Positions 1-6,248 are shown, numbered from the stretch's first letter. The stretch: DNA of 6,419 nucleotides from RZYP01 sp964386405 (GCA_964386405.1 CAYLRW010000074.1:1-6419); one strand, 5' to 3'. Made by a program: numbers and translations. Notes: generated by a model from the sequence alone, not told the origin.

Positions 1-3
1 AAA

Positions 4-11
4 AAGGAGAG
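4..11 (+). promoter_or_regulatory. Ribosome binding site of atpF, supporting a TTG start
   Basis: AAGGAGAG lies 8 bases before the TTG at 20-22. An in-frame TAA occupies 17-19, directly before that TTG, so no earlier start is possible. The next residues match the usual N-terminus of subunit b. Confidence 0.8.
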
Positions 12-19
12 TGCTATAA

Positions 20-505
20 TTGGTAGATGTTAATGCAACACTTATTGCGCAGATCCTGAATTTTTTAGTTCTTTTGGCAATTCTTGCGAAATTCGCTTAC
101 AAGCCATTATTAAAGGCAATGGACGATCGGCGCAATCGAATCATTAATGATTTGGATTCCGCTGAACAAACTAGATTGGATGCGGAAGCTCTGAAAGAGC
201 AATATGCAGAACAATTAGCTGGAGCACGTCAAGAAGCGACTGAAATTGTTAACAAAGCTAATCAGATTGCCCAAAATCTACATGATGAACTTGTAGAGCA
301 GGCGCGTGTTGAGCAGGAAGCCTTGCTGGCCAATGCCAAAGAACGTATTGAACAGGAGAAACAACAAGCTTTGTTGGATATCAGATCCGAAGTTATCAAG
401 CTAAGTACCTTGATAGCAAGCAAGATCGTTAATCAGAAATTGAATTCTGACAATGATCAGAAATTGGTTGCCAACATTGCTGATGAAGTTTTAAGTAAGC
501 ACTGA
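20..505 (+). CDS. atpF: F1Fo ATP synthase subunit b
   Basis: Subunit b of the Fo sector, which as a dimer forms the peripheral stalk holding the F1 head still against the rotor. The 161 residues have the family layout: a short N-terminus (VDVNATL), one membrane helix at about residues 6-26, the conserved YKPLLKAMDDR stretch at the membrane exit, then a long charged, alanine- and glutamate-rich helix (about 35-125) for b-b dimerisation, and a C-terminal part (about 126-161) that normally contacts delta. Length is normal, and no delta N-terminal domain is appended, unlike the b-delta fusion of mycobacteria. The TTG start is forced by the in-frame stop at 17-19. It is followed by a 131-base spacer instead of the usual atpH gene. 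Identification is firm. Confidence 0.96.
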   Translation: MVDVNATLIAQILNFLVLLAILAKFAYKPLLKAMDDRRNRIINDLDSAEQTRLDAEALKEQYAEQLAGARQEATEIVNKANQIAQNLHDELVEQARVEQEALLANAKERIEQEKQQALLDIRSEVIKLSTLIASKIVNQKLNSDNDQKLVANIADEVLSKH

Positions 506-636
506 TTCTATGTTAATCAGCCTGTTGAACATACAGCAGGATAAGTAAATTATTGTTTTGATAATTGGTATTTTTGATTCAGTTAAAATTCCTGGTGCTT
601 GATGCATTGGGAGAATACGGAGGTGATTGATACAGT
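506..636 (+). other. Gene-free spacer where atpH would normally lie
   Basis: The other atp junctions here are 4-20 bases, but this gap is 131 bases. A separate delta gene needs about 540 bases and its N-terminal domain alone about 315, so neither fits. All frames are interrupted by stops, including an in-frame TGA at 628-630 just upstream of the next start. I see no convincing promoter or hairpin. Apart from the ribosome binding site at its end, I see no function. It may be a scar of a deletion that removed the 5' part of atpH (inference). Confidence 0.6.
620..628 (+). promoter_or_regulatory. Very strong ribosome binding site of the delta-alpha fusion gene
   Basis: GGAGGTGAT is a nine-base match to the complement of the 16S rRNA 3' end, 8 bases before ATG 637. 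Because an in-frame stop follows at 628-630, this site decides the start. It shows that the delta-like N-terminus is meant to be translated and is not upstream read-through of an alpha gene. Confidence 0.85.
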
Positions 637-2487
637 ATGGAAACTAATGAAAACTTTTCTTTGATCAGCGAAAGCTTGTCATCAATTGAGTTTGAACCAA
701 AAGATCTCGAGCTTGTTGCTAACGAAGAATTAATCACAGTGCTAGTTACCACTGCCAGAGATCTTGCTGTATCTGAATATGAGTCTGTTTCCGTAATTCT
801 GGCTGAAAAGTTAGGCAAAAAGGTTGAACTGCAGAAGGTTGTTGATCCATCAATCATTGGCGGCATCATCGTTAAACTTGGCGACAAGGTTTTTGATGCA
901 AGCTCCAAACGTCAATTGGAAAAAGTTGGCGGTTTGATGGGTAAAGTCCAAGTCGGAGAGCAATCTCTTGACAAACCTGCAGGTATCGCAGAAGCTTTGA
1001 CTAAAGAAGTTCAGGATTATAAAGTAGACGTCGATTTGGAAGAAGTCGGAGTTATTGAAAAAGTTGGTGACGGTATCGCAACCGTAACCGGCATGCGCGG
1101 CGTAATGGCGGGCGAACTGGTTGAGCTCCCTGGTGGCGTTAGCGGCATGGTACAAAATTTAAGACCTGATGAAGTCGGTATCGTTTTAATGGGTGGCGAA
1201 ACCAAAATAAAACAAGGTGACGTGGTACGCCGTACTGGCCGTATCATGGAAGTTCCAGTCGGCGAGAAAATGCTCGGCCGTATTGTGAACGCTCTTGGTG
1301 AACCTATTGATGGCAAAGGTGAAATCAAGCCGGATGCTCTTCGTTGTATTGAAGCTCCAGCTCCTGGTATCGCAGACCGTAAATCTGTAGATGTTCCTCT
1401 GCAGACAGGTATTAAAGCAATCGATGCTTTGGTGCCAATCGGCCGTGGACAACGTGAGTTGATTATCGGCGACCGTGGTACCGGTAAAACTGCTGTTGCA
1501 GTTGACACCATTATCAACCAAAAAGGTTTAGGCGTTATTTGTATTTACGTTGCTATCGGACAAAAGACTTCTACTGTTGCCCGTATTGCTCGTACTTTGG
1601 AACAACATGGCGCACTTGCTTATACTATTATCGTAGCAGCTACTGCAGCTGACAGCGCTCCGCTGCAATACCTTGCACCTTACACCGGCGTTACTATCGG
1701 TGAGTTCTTCATGGATCAAGCTAAAGATGTTCTTTGTATCTATGATGACTTATCTAAACATGCCGTTGCTTACCGTGCAATGAGCTTGCTGCTTCGTCGT
1801 CCACCAGGCCGTGAGGCTTATCCTGGCGACGTATTCTATTTGCACTCCCGTTTGCTGGAACGTGCTGCAAGACGTAATGAAGAAGCAGGCGGCGGTTCAA
1901 TTACGGCTCTGCCGATCATTGAAACCCTGGCCGGCGACGTTGGCGGTTACATTCCTACTAACGTAATTTCTATTACCGATGGTCAGATTTATCTTGAAAG
2001 CGAACTTTTCTATTCCGGTATCCGTCCTGCTATTAACGTAGGTCTTTCGGTATCCCGTGTAGGTGGTTCCGCTCAGATAAAGGCAATGAAATCCGTTGCT
2101 GGTACGCTTCGTCTTGACTTGGCTCAATATCGTGAGTTGGCAGCATTTGCCCAGTTCGGTTCCGATCTGGATAAGGCTACTAAAGCACAGTTGGATCGTG
2201 GCGCACGTATGACTGAAATATTGAAGCAGGGTCAATACGCACCGCTTCCGGTAGAAAAACAAGTAATGTCGCTTTATGCGGCTACTAAAGGTTATGTTGA
2301 CGATATCCCTGTTCATGATGTAACTCGTTTCGAAAAAGAACTGTTGGCTTATCTTGCTGCCAATGGCCCTGAAATCGGTGAATCAATTCGCACAGAGAAA
2401 AAGATCACTGACGCGACAGAAGCATTATTGAAAAAGGCTATTGTTGATTTCAAGGACACCTTTGCTATCACCGGCGAAACGAGGTGA
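637..2487 (+). CDS. atpA: F1 ATP synthase alpha subunit with N-terminal fused delta C-terminal domain
   Basis: Alpha subunit of F1, which forms the alpha3beta3 hexamer and carries the non-catalytic nucleotide sites. At 616 residues it is about 110 longer than the usual 500-510. Residues 28-101 match the C-terminal domain of the delta subunit (AtpH), a linker follows at 102-115, and alpha proper begins near GIAEALTKEVQDY (116-128). In the alpha part I see the beta-barrel domain (VGDGIATVTGM), the P-loop GDRGTGKT at 278-285 and the arginine-finger motif SVSRVGGSAQ with Arg474. Subtracting 109 gives standard alpha numbering. The P-loop has Gly281 where most alphas have Gln. ATG 637 is fixed by its ribosome binding site and an upstream in-frame stop. 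The reading frame is continuous across the junction, with no sign of frameshift. It ends 6 bases before atpG. Alpha identity is certain; the delta assignment rests on motif matching by eye but is strong. Confidence 0.95.
   Translation: METNENFSLISESLSSIEFEPKDLELVANEELITVLVTTARDLAVSEYESVSVILAEKLGKKVELQKVVDPSIIGGIIVKLGDKVFDASSKRQLEKVGGLMGKVQVGEQSLDKPAGIAEALTKEVQDYKVDVDLEEVGVIEKVGDGIATVTGMRGVMAGELVELPGGVSGMVQNLRPDEVGIVLMGGETKIKQGDVVRRTGRIMEVPVGEKMLGRIVNALGEPIDGKGEIKPDALRCIEAPAPGIADRKSVDVPLQTGIKAIDALVPIGRGQRELIIGDRGTGKTAVAVDTIINQKGLGVICIYVAIGQKTSTVARIARTLEQHGALAYTIIVAATAADSAPLQYLAPYTGVTIGEFFMDQAKDVLCIYDDLSKHAVAYRAMSLLLRRPPGREAYPGDVFYLHSRLLERAARRNEEAGGGSITALPIIETLAGDVGGYIPTNVISITDGQIYLESELFYSGIRPAINVGLSVSRVGGSAQIKAMKSVAGTLRLDLAQYRELAAFAQFGSDLDKATKAQLDRGARMTEILKQGQYAPLPVEKQVMSLYAATKGYVDDIPVHDVTRFEKELLAYLAANGPEIGESIRTEKKITDATEALLKKAIVDFKDTFAITGETR
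718..939 (+). other. Delta-subunit (AtpH) C-terminal domain fused to alpha
   Basis: Residues 28-101 of the fusion protein. ITVLVTTARDLAVSEYES followed by ILAEKLGKKVEL fits the first beta strand and helix of the delta C-terminal domain. VDPSIIGGIIVKLGDKVFD (69-87) followed by SSKRQLEKV fits the conserved delta signature, whose usual form is roughly VDPSLIGG, then GDKVIDGS and RL. In known enzymes this domain binds the end of subunit b. The preceding N-terminal six-helix domain of delta, about 105 residues, is absent. Only about 27 unrelated, acidic residues stand in front. Confidence 0.88.
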
Positions 2488-2488
2488 T
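2481..2488 (+). promoter_or_regulatory. Ribosome binding site of atpG, overlapping the atpA stop
   Basis: GAGGTGAT overlaps the TGA stop of the fusion gene at 2485-2487. Two adjacent in-frame starts follow, TTG 2491 and ATG 2494. The spacing of 5 bases to ATG against 2 to TTG, and the family N-terminus MPTPREI, favour ATG 2494. The overlap suggests translational coupling of alpha and gamma. Confidence 0.7.
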
Positions 2489-2493
2489 GATTG

Positions 2494-3417
2494 ATGCCTA
2501 CTCCACGCGAAATACACAGGCATATAAAGAGCGTTAAAAATATCCAGCAGATTACCAAAGCTATGAAAATGGTTGCTGCCGCTCGTTTGCGCCGTGCGCA
2601 GGAAAAAGCTGCATCAAGTCGCCCGTTCTCAGAGAAAGTTAAAGAGTTATTAGCTACTGCTGTCAGTGATAAAGCTACGATGAAAAATCTTGACTATGCA
2701 GAACATCCGTTACTGCAGGAAAGACCGATTAAACGCATTGCCTATATCGTAGTAAGTTCTGATAAAGGTCTGGCAGGCGCCTACAATGCCAATTTGCTGA
2801 AACATGCGCTTGTGGAACTGATGGATCAGGATGATTATGTACTGATTACTGTTGGCCGCAAAGCTAAAGATTTCTTCTCGCGCCGTGGATTTGATATTGA
2901 AGAAGCCTTCTTTGGTTTCTCTGATAAACCTACCTATGACGATGCGGATGAAATCTCTTATTTGGCGAAAAAGTTATTTACCTCCGGTGTAGTTGACGAA
3001 GTTATTTTGATTTACACACAATTTAAATCAGCTTTGTCCTTTACGCCAGTGTCTAAAAAACTTTTGCCTGTTGTACCGCCGCAAACAGGCGAAGCAGTAG
3101 ATAATATGAAACCCTTTGATGATGATGAGGAAGGGAAGCTTGCAGCTGAAGAAGAAGTTGGCGACGTTATTTTCGAGCCTTCTGCAAGCGAAACCTTGAA
3201 ATATTTGGTGCCATATTATGTGAAAACAATCACATATGCTGCATTAATGCAGGCGGCAGCCAGTGAGTTGGGCGCACGTATGACAGCAATGTCTTCGGCG
3301 ACCGACAATGCGAATGATTTGCTGAAGAGTCTCGAACTCTCCTACAATAAAGCACGTCAAGCTGGCATAACCAGAGAAATTAATGAAATAGTAGGTGGAG
3401 CGGAAGCTCTGCAGTAA
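2494..3417 (+). CDS. atpG: F1 ATP synthase subunit gamma
   Basis: Central rotor shaft of F1, linking rotation of the c-ring to catalysis in alpha3beta3. The N-terminal helix carries the hallmark REIHRHIKSVKNIQQITKAM, continuing with KMVAAARLRRAQ. The Rossmann-like middle domain follows, with SSDKGLAGAYN in the expected place. The C-terminal helix ends ARQAGITREINEIVGGAEAL, as in the family. At 307 residues it is about 20 longer than the usual 285-290. The extra length lies between LLPV (190-193) and IFEPS (from 226) and includes an acidic run at 209-224. This is where chloroplast gamma carries its redox insertion, but there is no cysteine here. The gene starts 6 bases after the alpha stop and ends 20 bases before atpD. 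A start 3 bases earlier (TTG 2491) is possible. Confidence 0.95.
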   Translation: MPTPREIHRHIKSVKNIQQITKAMKMVAAARLRRAQEKAASSRPFSEKVKELLATAVSDKATMKNLDYAEHPLLQERPIKRIAYIVVSSDKGLAGAYNANLLKHALVELMDQDDYVLITVGRKAKDFFSRRGFDIEEAFFGFSDKPTYDDADEISYLAKKLFTSGVVDEVILIYTQFKSALSFTPVSKKLLPVVPPQTGEAVDNMKPFDDDEEGKLAAEEEVGDVIFEPSASETLKYLVPYYVKTITYAALMQAAASELGARMTAMSSATDNANDLLKSLELSYNKARQAGITREINEIVGGAEALQ

Positions 3418-3424
3418 AATAAGT

Positions 3425-3431
3425 GGGAGGG
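3425..3431 (+). promoter_or_regulatory. Ribosome binding site of atpD, supporting the TTG start at 3438
   Basis: GGGAGGG lies 6 bases before TTG 3438. An in-frame GTG at 3423 overlaps this site and would add five residues absent from the family, so the TTG is preferred. The resulting N-terminus MNTGKIVQVVGPV is typical of beta. Confidence 0.8.
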
Positions 3432-3437
3432 AAAACA

Positions 3438-4850
3438 TTGAATACTGGCAAAATAGTACAAGTTGTTGGCCCTGTTATCGACATTGAATTCCCACCGAAA
3501 AGCCTTCCAGCTATTTACAACGCAATCAAAATCGACGGTGAAGTCGGTGACGGTATTAAAATTCATCTGACAGCTGAAGTTATGCAGCATGTCGGTGATA
3601 ATGTAGTTCGTGCCGTTGCTATGAGTTCTACCGATGGTCTTGTGCGTGGGATGGATGCTATAGATACCGGCGCACCGATCACAATACCGGTTGGCGAAGG
3701 TACCCTCGGTCGTATATTCAACGTTTTGGGAGAAACAGTAGACCATGACGATACACCAGTTGAAGCCTCAGATTACTGGCCGATTCATAGACCAGCTCCA
3801 AGCTTTGACAAACAGTCAACTGCTACACAAATCCTGGAAACCGGCATTAAAGTCGTAGACTTGATTGCTCCTTACTCCTTAGGTGGTAAGGTCGGTCTTT
3901 TCGGCGGCGCAGGTGTTGGTAAGACAGTTATTATTATGGAGCTTATCCATAACATCGCAACTGCGCATGGCGGTTTCTCCGTTTTCGCAGGTGTAGGTGA
4001 ACGTACCCGTGAAGGTAATGACCTTTGGGGCGAAATGAAAGAGTCTGGCGTTATCGACAAGACTGCTCTTGTTTATGGCCAGATGAACGAACCACCTGGT
4101 GCACGTATGCGTGTCGGCCTGACAGGTTTGACTATGGCTGAATATTTCCGTGACGTAGCTGGCCAGGACGTACTTCTGTTCGTCGATAACATTTTCCGTT
4201 TCATTCAGGCTGGTTCTGAAGTATCCGCATTGCTTGGCCGTATGCCATCAGCAGTAGGTTATCAACCAACCCTGGCAAATGATATCGGTGCATTGCAAGA
4301 ACGTATTACTTCTACAACTACAGGTTCTATCACCTCCGTACAGGCTGTATACGTACCTGCCGATGACTTGACTGACCCTGCTCCAGCCGGCACTTTCGCC
4401 CATTTGGATGCAACAACAGTTCTGTCCCGTCAAATTGCAGAGTTAGGTATTTATCCAGCGGTTGATCCGCTTGATTCTACCAGCCGTATTCTTGACCCAT
4501 TGGTAATTGGTGAAGAACACTATTCTGTTGCTCGTGGCGTACAAGCAATACTGCAACGTTACAAGGAACTCCAGGACATCATTGCTATCCTTGGTATGGA
4601 AGAATTGAGCGAGGACGACAAAGTTACTGTTGCTCGTGCCCGTAAGATTCAAAAATTCCTGAGCCAGGCATTCTTCGTTGCGGAACAATTTACCGGTACT
4701 CCAGGTCAATATGTACCGCTGAACGAAACAATCCGTGGGTTCAAGGAAATCCTCGATGGTAAACATGATGATTTGCCGGAAGGCGCATTCTACATGGTTG
4801 GTACCATTGACGATGCGGTTGCCAAAGCTAAAAGCATGAAGGTGGATTGA
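3438..4850 (+). CDS. atpD: F1 ATP synthase subunit beta (catalytic)
   Basis: Catalytic subunit of F1, making or hydrolysing ATP at its interfaces with alpha. Seen in order in the 470 residues: the N-terminal beta-barrel (MNTGKIVQVVGPVIDIEF); the P-loop GGAGVGKT at 156-163 with Lys162 and Thr163 for phosphate and magnesium; GERTREG with the catalytic Glu188; the Walker B stretch DVLLFVDNIFRF; the ATP synthase signature PAVDPLDSTSR; and the lever motif EELSEDD at 388-394 (the DELSEED region that pushes on gamma). Length and all key residues are normal. The TTG start is chosen by the ribosome binding site at 3425-3431 and by family alignment. The gene ends 4 bases before atpC, which suggests coupled translation. 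Confidence 0.97.
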   Translation: MNTGKIVQVVGPVIDIEFPPKSLPAIYNAIKIDGEVGDGIKIHLTAEVMQHVGDNVVRAVAMSSTDGLVRGMDAIDTGAPITIPVGEGTLGRIFNVLGETVDHDDTPVEASDYWPIHRPAPSFDKQSTATQILETGIKVVDLIAPYSLGGKVGLFGGAGVGKTVIIMELIHNIATAHGGFSVFAGVGERTREGNDLWGEMKESGVIDKTALVYGQMNEPPGARMRVGLTGLTMAEYFRDVAGQDVLLFVDNIFRFIQAGSEVSALLGRMPSAVGYQPTLANDIGALQERITSTTTGSITSVQAVYVPADDLTDPAPAGTFAHLDATTVLSRQIAELGIYPAVDPLDSTSRILDPLVIGEEHYSVARGVQAILQRYKELQDIIAILGMEELSEDDKVTVARARKIQKFLSQAFFVAEQFTGTPGQYVPLNETIRGFKEILDGKHDDLPEGAFYMVGTIDDAVAKAKSMKVD

Positions 4851-4854
4851 TTGC

Positions 4855-5274
4855 ATGGCTAAATTAATGCAATTGGAAATTGTTACACCTGATAAATCGC
4901 TGATGAAAAGAAATGACGTGTCTTTTGTCCTCGCGGAAACAGTTGCAGGTCCGATTGGTATTTTGGCTAATCATGCACCTTTGATTGGAACTCTTCAGGA
5001 GTCCTCTTTAAAGTACCGCAGTGAAGATGGCAAAGAGTATTTTATTTTTATCGACAGCGGTTTTATGGAAGTTAACAACAATAAGGTCACAGTCCTCAGT
5101 GCAGCTGCAGAAATGGCAGAAGATATTGATGTAGCTCGTGCACAAGCCGCAGAAGCCAGGGCTTTGTATCATATTGAAAACCCGGAACCGACGATTGACC
5201 TTGAGGTAATCGGCAGGAATCTGCGCCGTGCAAGAGGGCGTTTGAAAACGGTTGAGTTAGCTCGTAACGCATAA
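4855..5274 (+). CDS. atpC: F1 ATP synthase subunit epsilon
   Basis: Small rotor subunit at the foot of gamma, contacting the c-ring and often acting as an inhibitor of ATP hydrolysis. The 139 residues show the N-terminal beta-sandwich (LEIVTPDKSLM, then GPIGILANHAPLIGTL and FIDSGFMEV) and the C-terminal helical hairpin (about 88-137, rich in alanine and arginine). IDVARA at 91-96 fits the I/LDxxRA motif which, in Bacillus-type epsilon subunits, helps bind ATP and set the position of the hairpin. ATP sensing by this subunit is therefore plausible but inferred. AAGGTGGA at 4839-4846 serves as ribosome binding site inside the end of atpD. It is the last gene of the operon, followed at once by a terminator. 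Confidence 0.95.
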   Translation: MAKLMQLEIVTPDKSLMKRNDVSFVLAETVAGPIGILANHAPLIGTLQESSLKYRSEDGKEYFIFIDSGFMEVNNNKVTVLSAAAEMAEDIDVARAQAAEARALYHIENPEPTIDLEVIGRNLRRARGRLKTVELARNA

Positions 5275-5278
5275 AATT

Positions 5279-5322
5279 AAACAAGGATCTTTACGATTTT
5301 CGTAGGGATCCTTGTTTTTTTG
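5279..5322 (+). terminator. Strong intrinsic terminator of the atp operon
   Basis: The arms 5281-5295 and 5301-5315 form a 15-base-pair stem, with two G-T wobbles in the middle and an ATTTT loop. Two further A-T pairs can extend its base. A run of T follows at 5315-5321. It begins a few bases after the atpC stop. Confidence 0.93.
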
Positions 5323-5341
5323 TTAAGATAGTATTGTTATA

Positions 5342-5370
5342 TTGAAATATTGTACTGAATTAGTTATAAT
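5342..5370 (+). promoter_or_regulatory. Near-consensus sigma-70-type promoter for the 60-residue gene
   Basis: TTGAAA at 5342-5347 and a perfect TATAAT at 5365-5370 are separated by the ideal 17 bases. Transcription would start near 5377, giving a leader of about 43 bases. It sits just after the atp terminator, so the next gene can be transcribed independently. Confidence 0.8.
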
Positions 5371-5419
5371 ATTCTTAAATAGTAATAGCGCAGGAATAAC
5401 GTAGAGGAGGATTTGTATC

Positions 5420-5602
5420 ATGGAAGACATTTTAGGTTCGGTTGCAGGCAATAAGATGGGCCAGTTAAGACAGGAAATCGCAGATTTGAGAAAAATCCTG
5501 GCAAAAACTGATGACCCTGATAAAATTGCTACTATTAAAAAAGAAATCGGTGAAAAGGAAACCTACTACAATATTCTTGCTGATTGTGCGCGCACGAAAT
5601 AG
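5420..5602 (+). CDS. Small helical protein of unknown function
   Basis: A protein of 60 residues that I do not recognise. It has no signal peptide, membrane segment or metal motif. After a short start (MEDILGSVAGNKMG), residues 15-50 are rich in Lys, Glu, Asp, Ile and Leu and should form one or two amphipathic helices broken near KTDDPDK (29-35). That points to a soluble helical hairpin or short coiled coil. It has two Cys/Tyr-bearing stretches near the end (YYNILADCARTK). That it is a real gene is supported by the AGAGGAGGAT ribosome binding site at 5403-5412, 9 bases ahead, a near-consensus promoter and a terminator directly after the stop. It appears to be a single-gene transcript. Bacillus has small genes (such as ywzB) between atpC and murA, but those are membrane proteins and this one is not. 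Confidence 0.82.
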   Translation: MEDILGSVAGNKMGQLRQEIADLRKILAKTDDPDKIATIKKEIGEKETYYNILADCARTK

Positions 5603-5609
5603 AGGTTTT

Positions 5610-5639
5610 AAAAAGCACGTCCGCGGATGTGCTTTTTTT
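5610..5639 (+). terminator. Intrinsic terminator after the 60-residue gene
   Basis: The arms 5610-5621 and 5626-5637 pair over 12 bases with one G-T wobble and a CGCG loop. A T run at 5633-5639 forms the tail. It starts 8 bases after the stop codon. Confidence 0.9.
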
Positions 5640-5713
5640 CTAGCAAACAACCTTATTAAGTAGTGTATTGAGTCTTTCCAGGTCAAGACAATTAACCGAA
5701 GGAGAGGATATTG

Positions 5714-6184
5714 GTGGAAGAAATAATGGTTCTTGCTGCCAAGGCATTGCTAGGCTTCGGCCTTGCGTATTGGGTCTATAAAGACAGCCATAAGAAAAAA
5801 ATAAAATACAGCAATCTTTGGCTTATCGGAACCTTTGTTTTTCCACCTATCGCTCTCGCTTACTATATCTACCAAGCGACTGCCGGCAGCAATACTGAAC
5901 TAACGCTGAAGCAAAAATTCGAAATTGAACTCAGGCAGCAAACGGAACAAAATAAAAAAGCAGTAGAAAAAGAGCGTAAAGAAATGGAATTCCTTCGTAA
6001 GGAAGAAAGGGAAAAGAACCTTCTGACACTTGAGGAAATCGAAAAGGTTAGGGCCGAACGTCTTGCTATGAAGGCAAAAAGGCTGGAAGAGCTTAAAGAA
6101 GAACGCCGTCAGCAGCAGGAAGAAATTGCTAAGAAGATGAAGATGAGCATAGATGCTGCAAACAACATGAAGATGTTTGATTAA
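5714..6184 (+). CDS. Two-helix membrane protein with long C-terminal coiled coil, function unknown
   Basis: An unrecognised protein of 156 residues. Two hydrophobic segments (about 5-22 and 35-54) are joined by a basic loop, KDSHKKKIKYSN, so by the positive-inside rule the loop should face the cytoplasm with both ends outside, unless the hairpin is shallow. The pattern VYKD, basic loop, LWLIGTFVFPPIALAYYIY resembles small two-helix membrane modules seen in many bacterial proteins, but I cannot name a family. Residues 62-150 are very rich in Glu, Lys, Arg and Gln, with no proline in that stretch, and suggest one long helix or coiled coil. AAGGAGAGG at 5699-5707 can serve GTG 5714 or the adjacent TTG 5711. 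An ATG at 5726 is less well spaced. I see no clear promoter of its own, and terminators lie on both sides. Confidence 0.85.
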   Translation: MEEIMVLAAKALLGFGLAYWVYKDSHKKKIKYSNLWLIGTFVFPPIALAYYIYQATAGSNTELTLKQKFEIELRQQTEQNKKAVEKERKEMEFLRKEEREKNLLTLEEIEKVRAERLAMKAKRLEELKEERRQQQEEIAKKMKMSIDAANNMKMFD

Positions 6185-6189
6185 AAAGC

Positions 6190-6232
6190 AGACAGATAAC
6201 TGACAATTTTGTAACAGTTATCTGTCTTTTTT
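6190..6232 (+). terminator. Intrinsic terminator before murA
   Basis: The arms 6190-6202 and 6215-6227 pair perfectly over 13 bases (AGACAGATAACTG against its complement). The 12-base loop contains a possible small inner stem. T residues follow at 6227-6232. It begins 6 bases after the stop of the coiled-coil membrane protein gene. Confidence 0.92.
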
Positions 6233-6248
6233 GTCATAAAATGTAGCA

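Noticed and set aside
510..548. A 12-codon ATG frame after atpF, considered as a remnant of the delta N-terminus
   Set aside because: It has no ribosome binding site and no clear similarity to the delta N-terminus. It is too short to support a claim.
558..589. Possible internal promoter (TTGATA and TAAAAT) before the fusion gene
   Set aside because: The spacing of 20 bases is too long and the -10 match is poor in a generally AT-rich stretch.
506..636. Frameshift or sequencing error that would restore a full-length atpH
   Set aside because: The gap is far too short for the missing delta domain (about 315 bases), and no frame in it resembles delta. A simple base error cannot explain the absence.
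579..2558. Several minus-strand open frames of 60-170 codons across the spacer and the delta-alpha fusion gene (for example 579-908, 1017-1517, 1897-2316)
   Set aside because: They lie opposite the fusion gene, lack credible ribosome binding sites and have no recognisable protein character. They are shadows of the coding strand.
3423..3440. GTG 3423 as start of atpD
   Set aside because: It would overlap the ribosome binding site and add five residues not found in beta subunits. TTG 3438 fits both the spacing and the family N-terminus.
3244..5284. Minus-strand open frames opposite atpG, atpD and atpC
   Set aside because: Same reasons: fully antisense to well identified genes, with low-complexity or cysteine-rich shadow translations.
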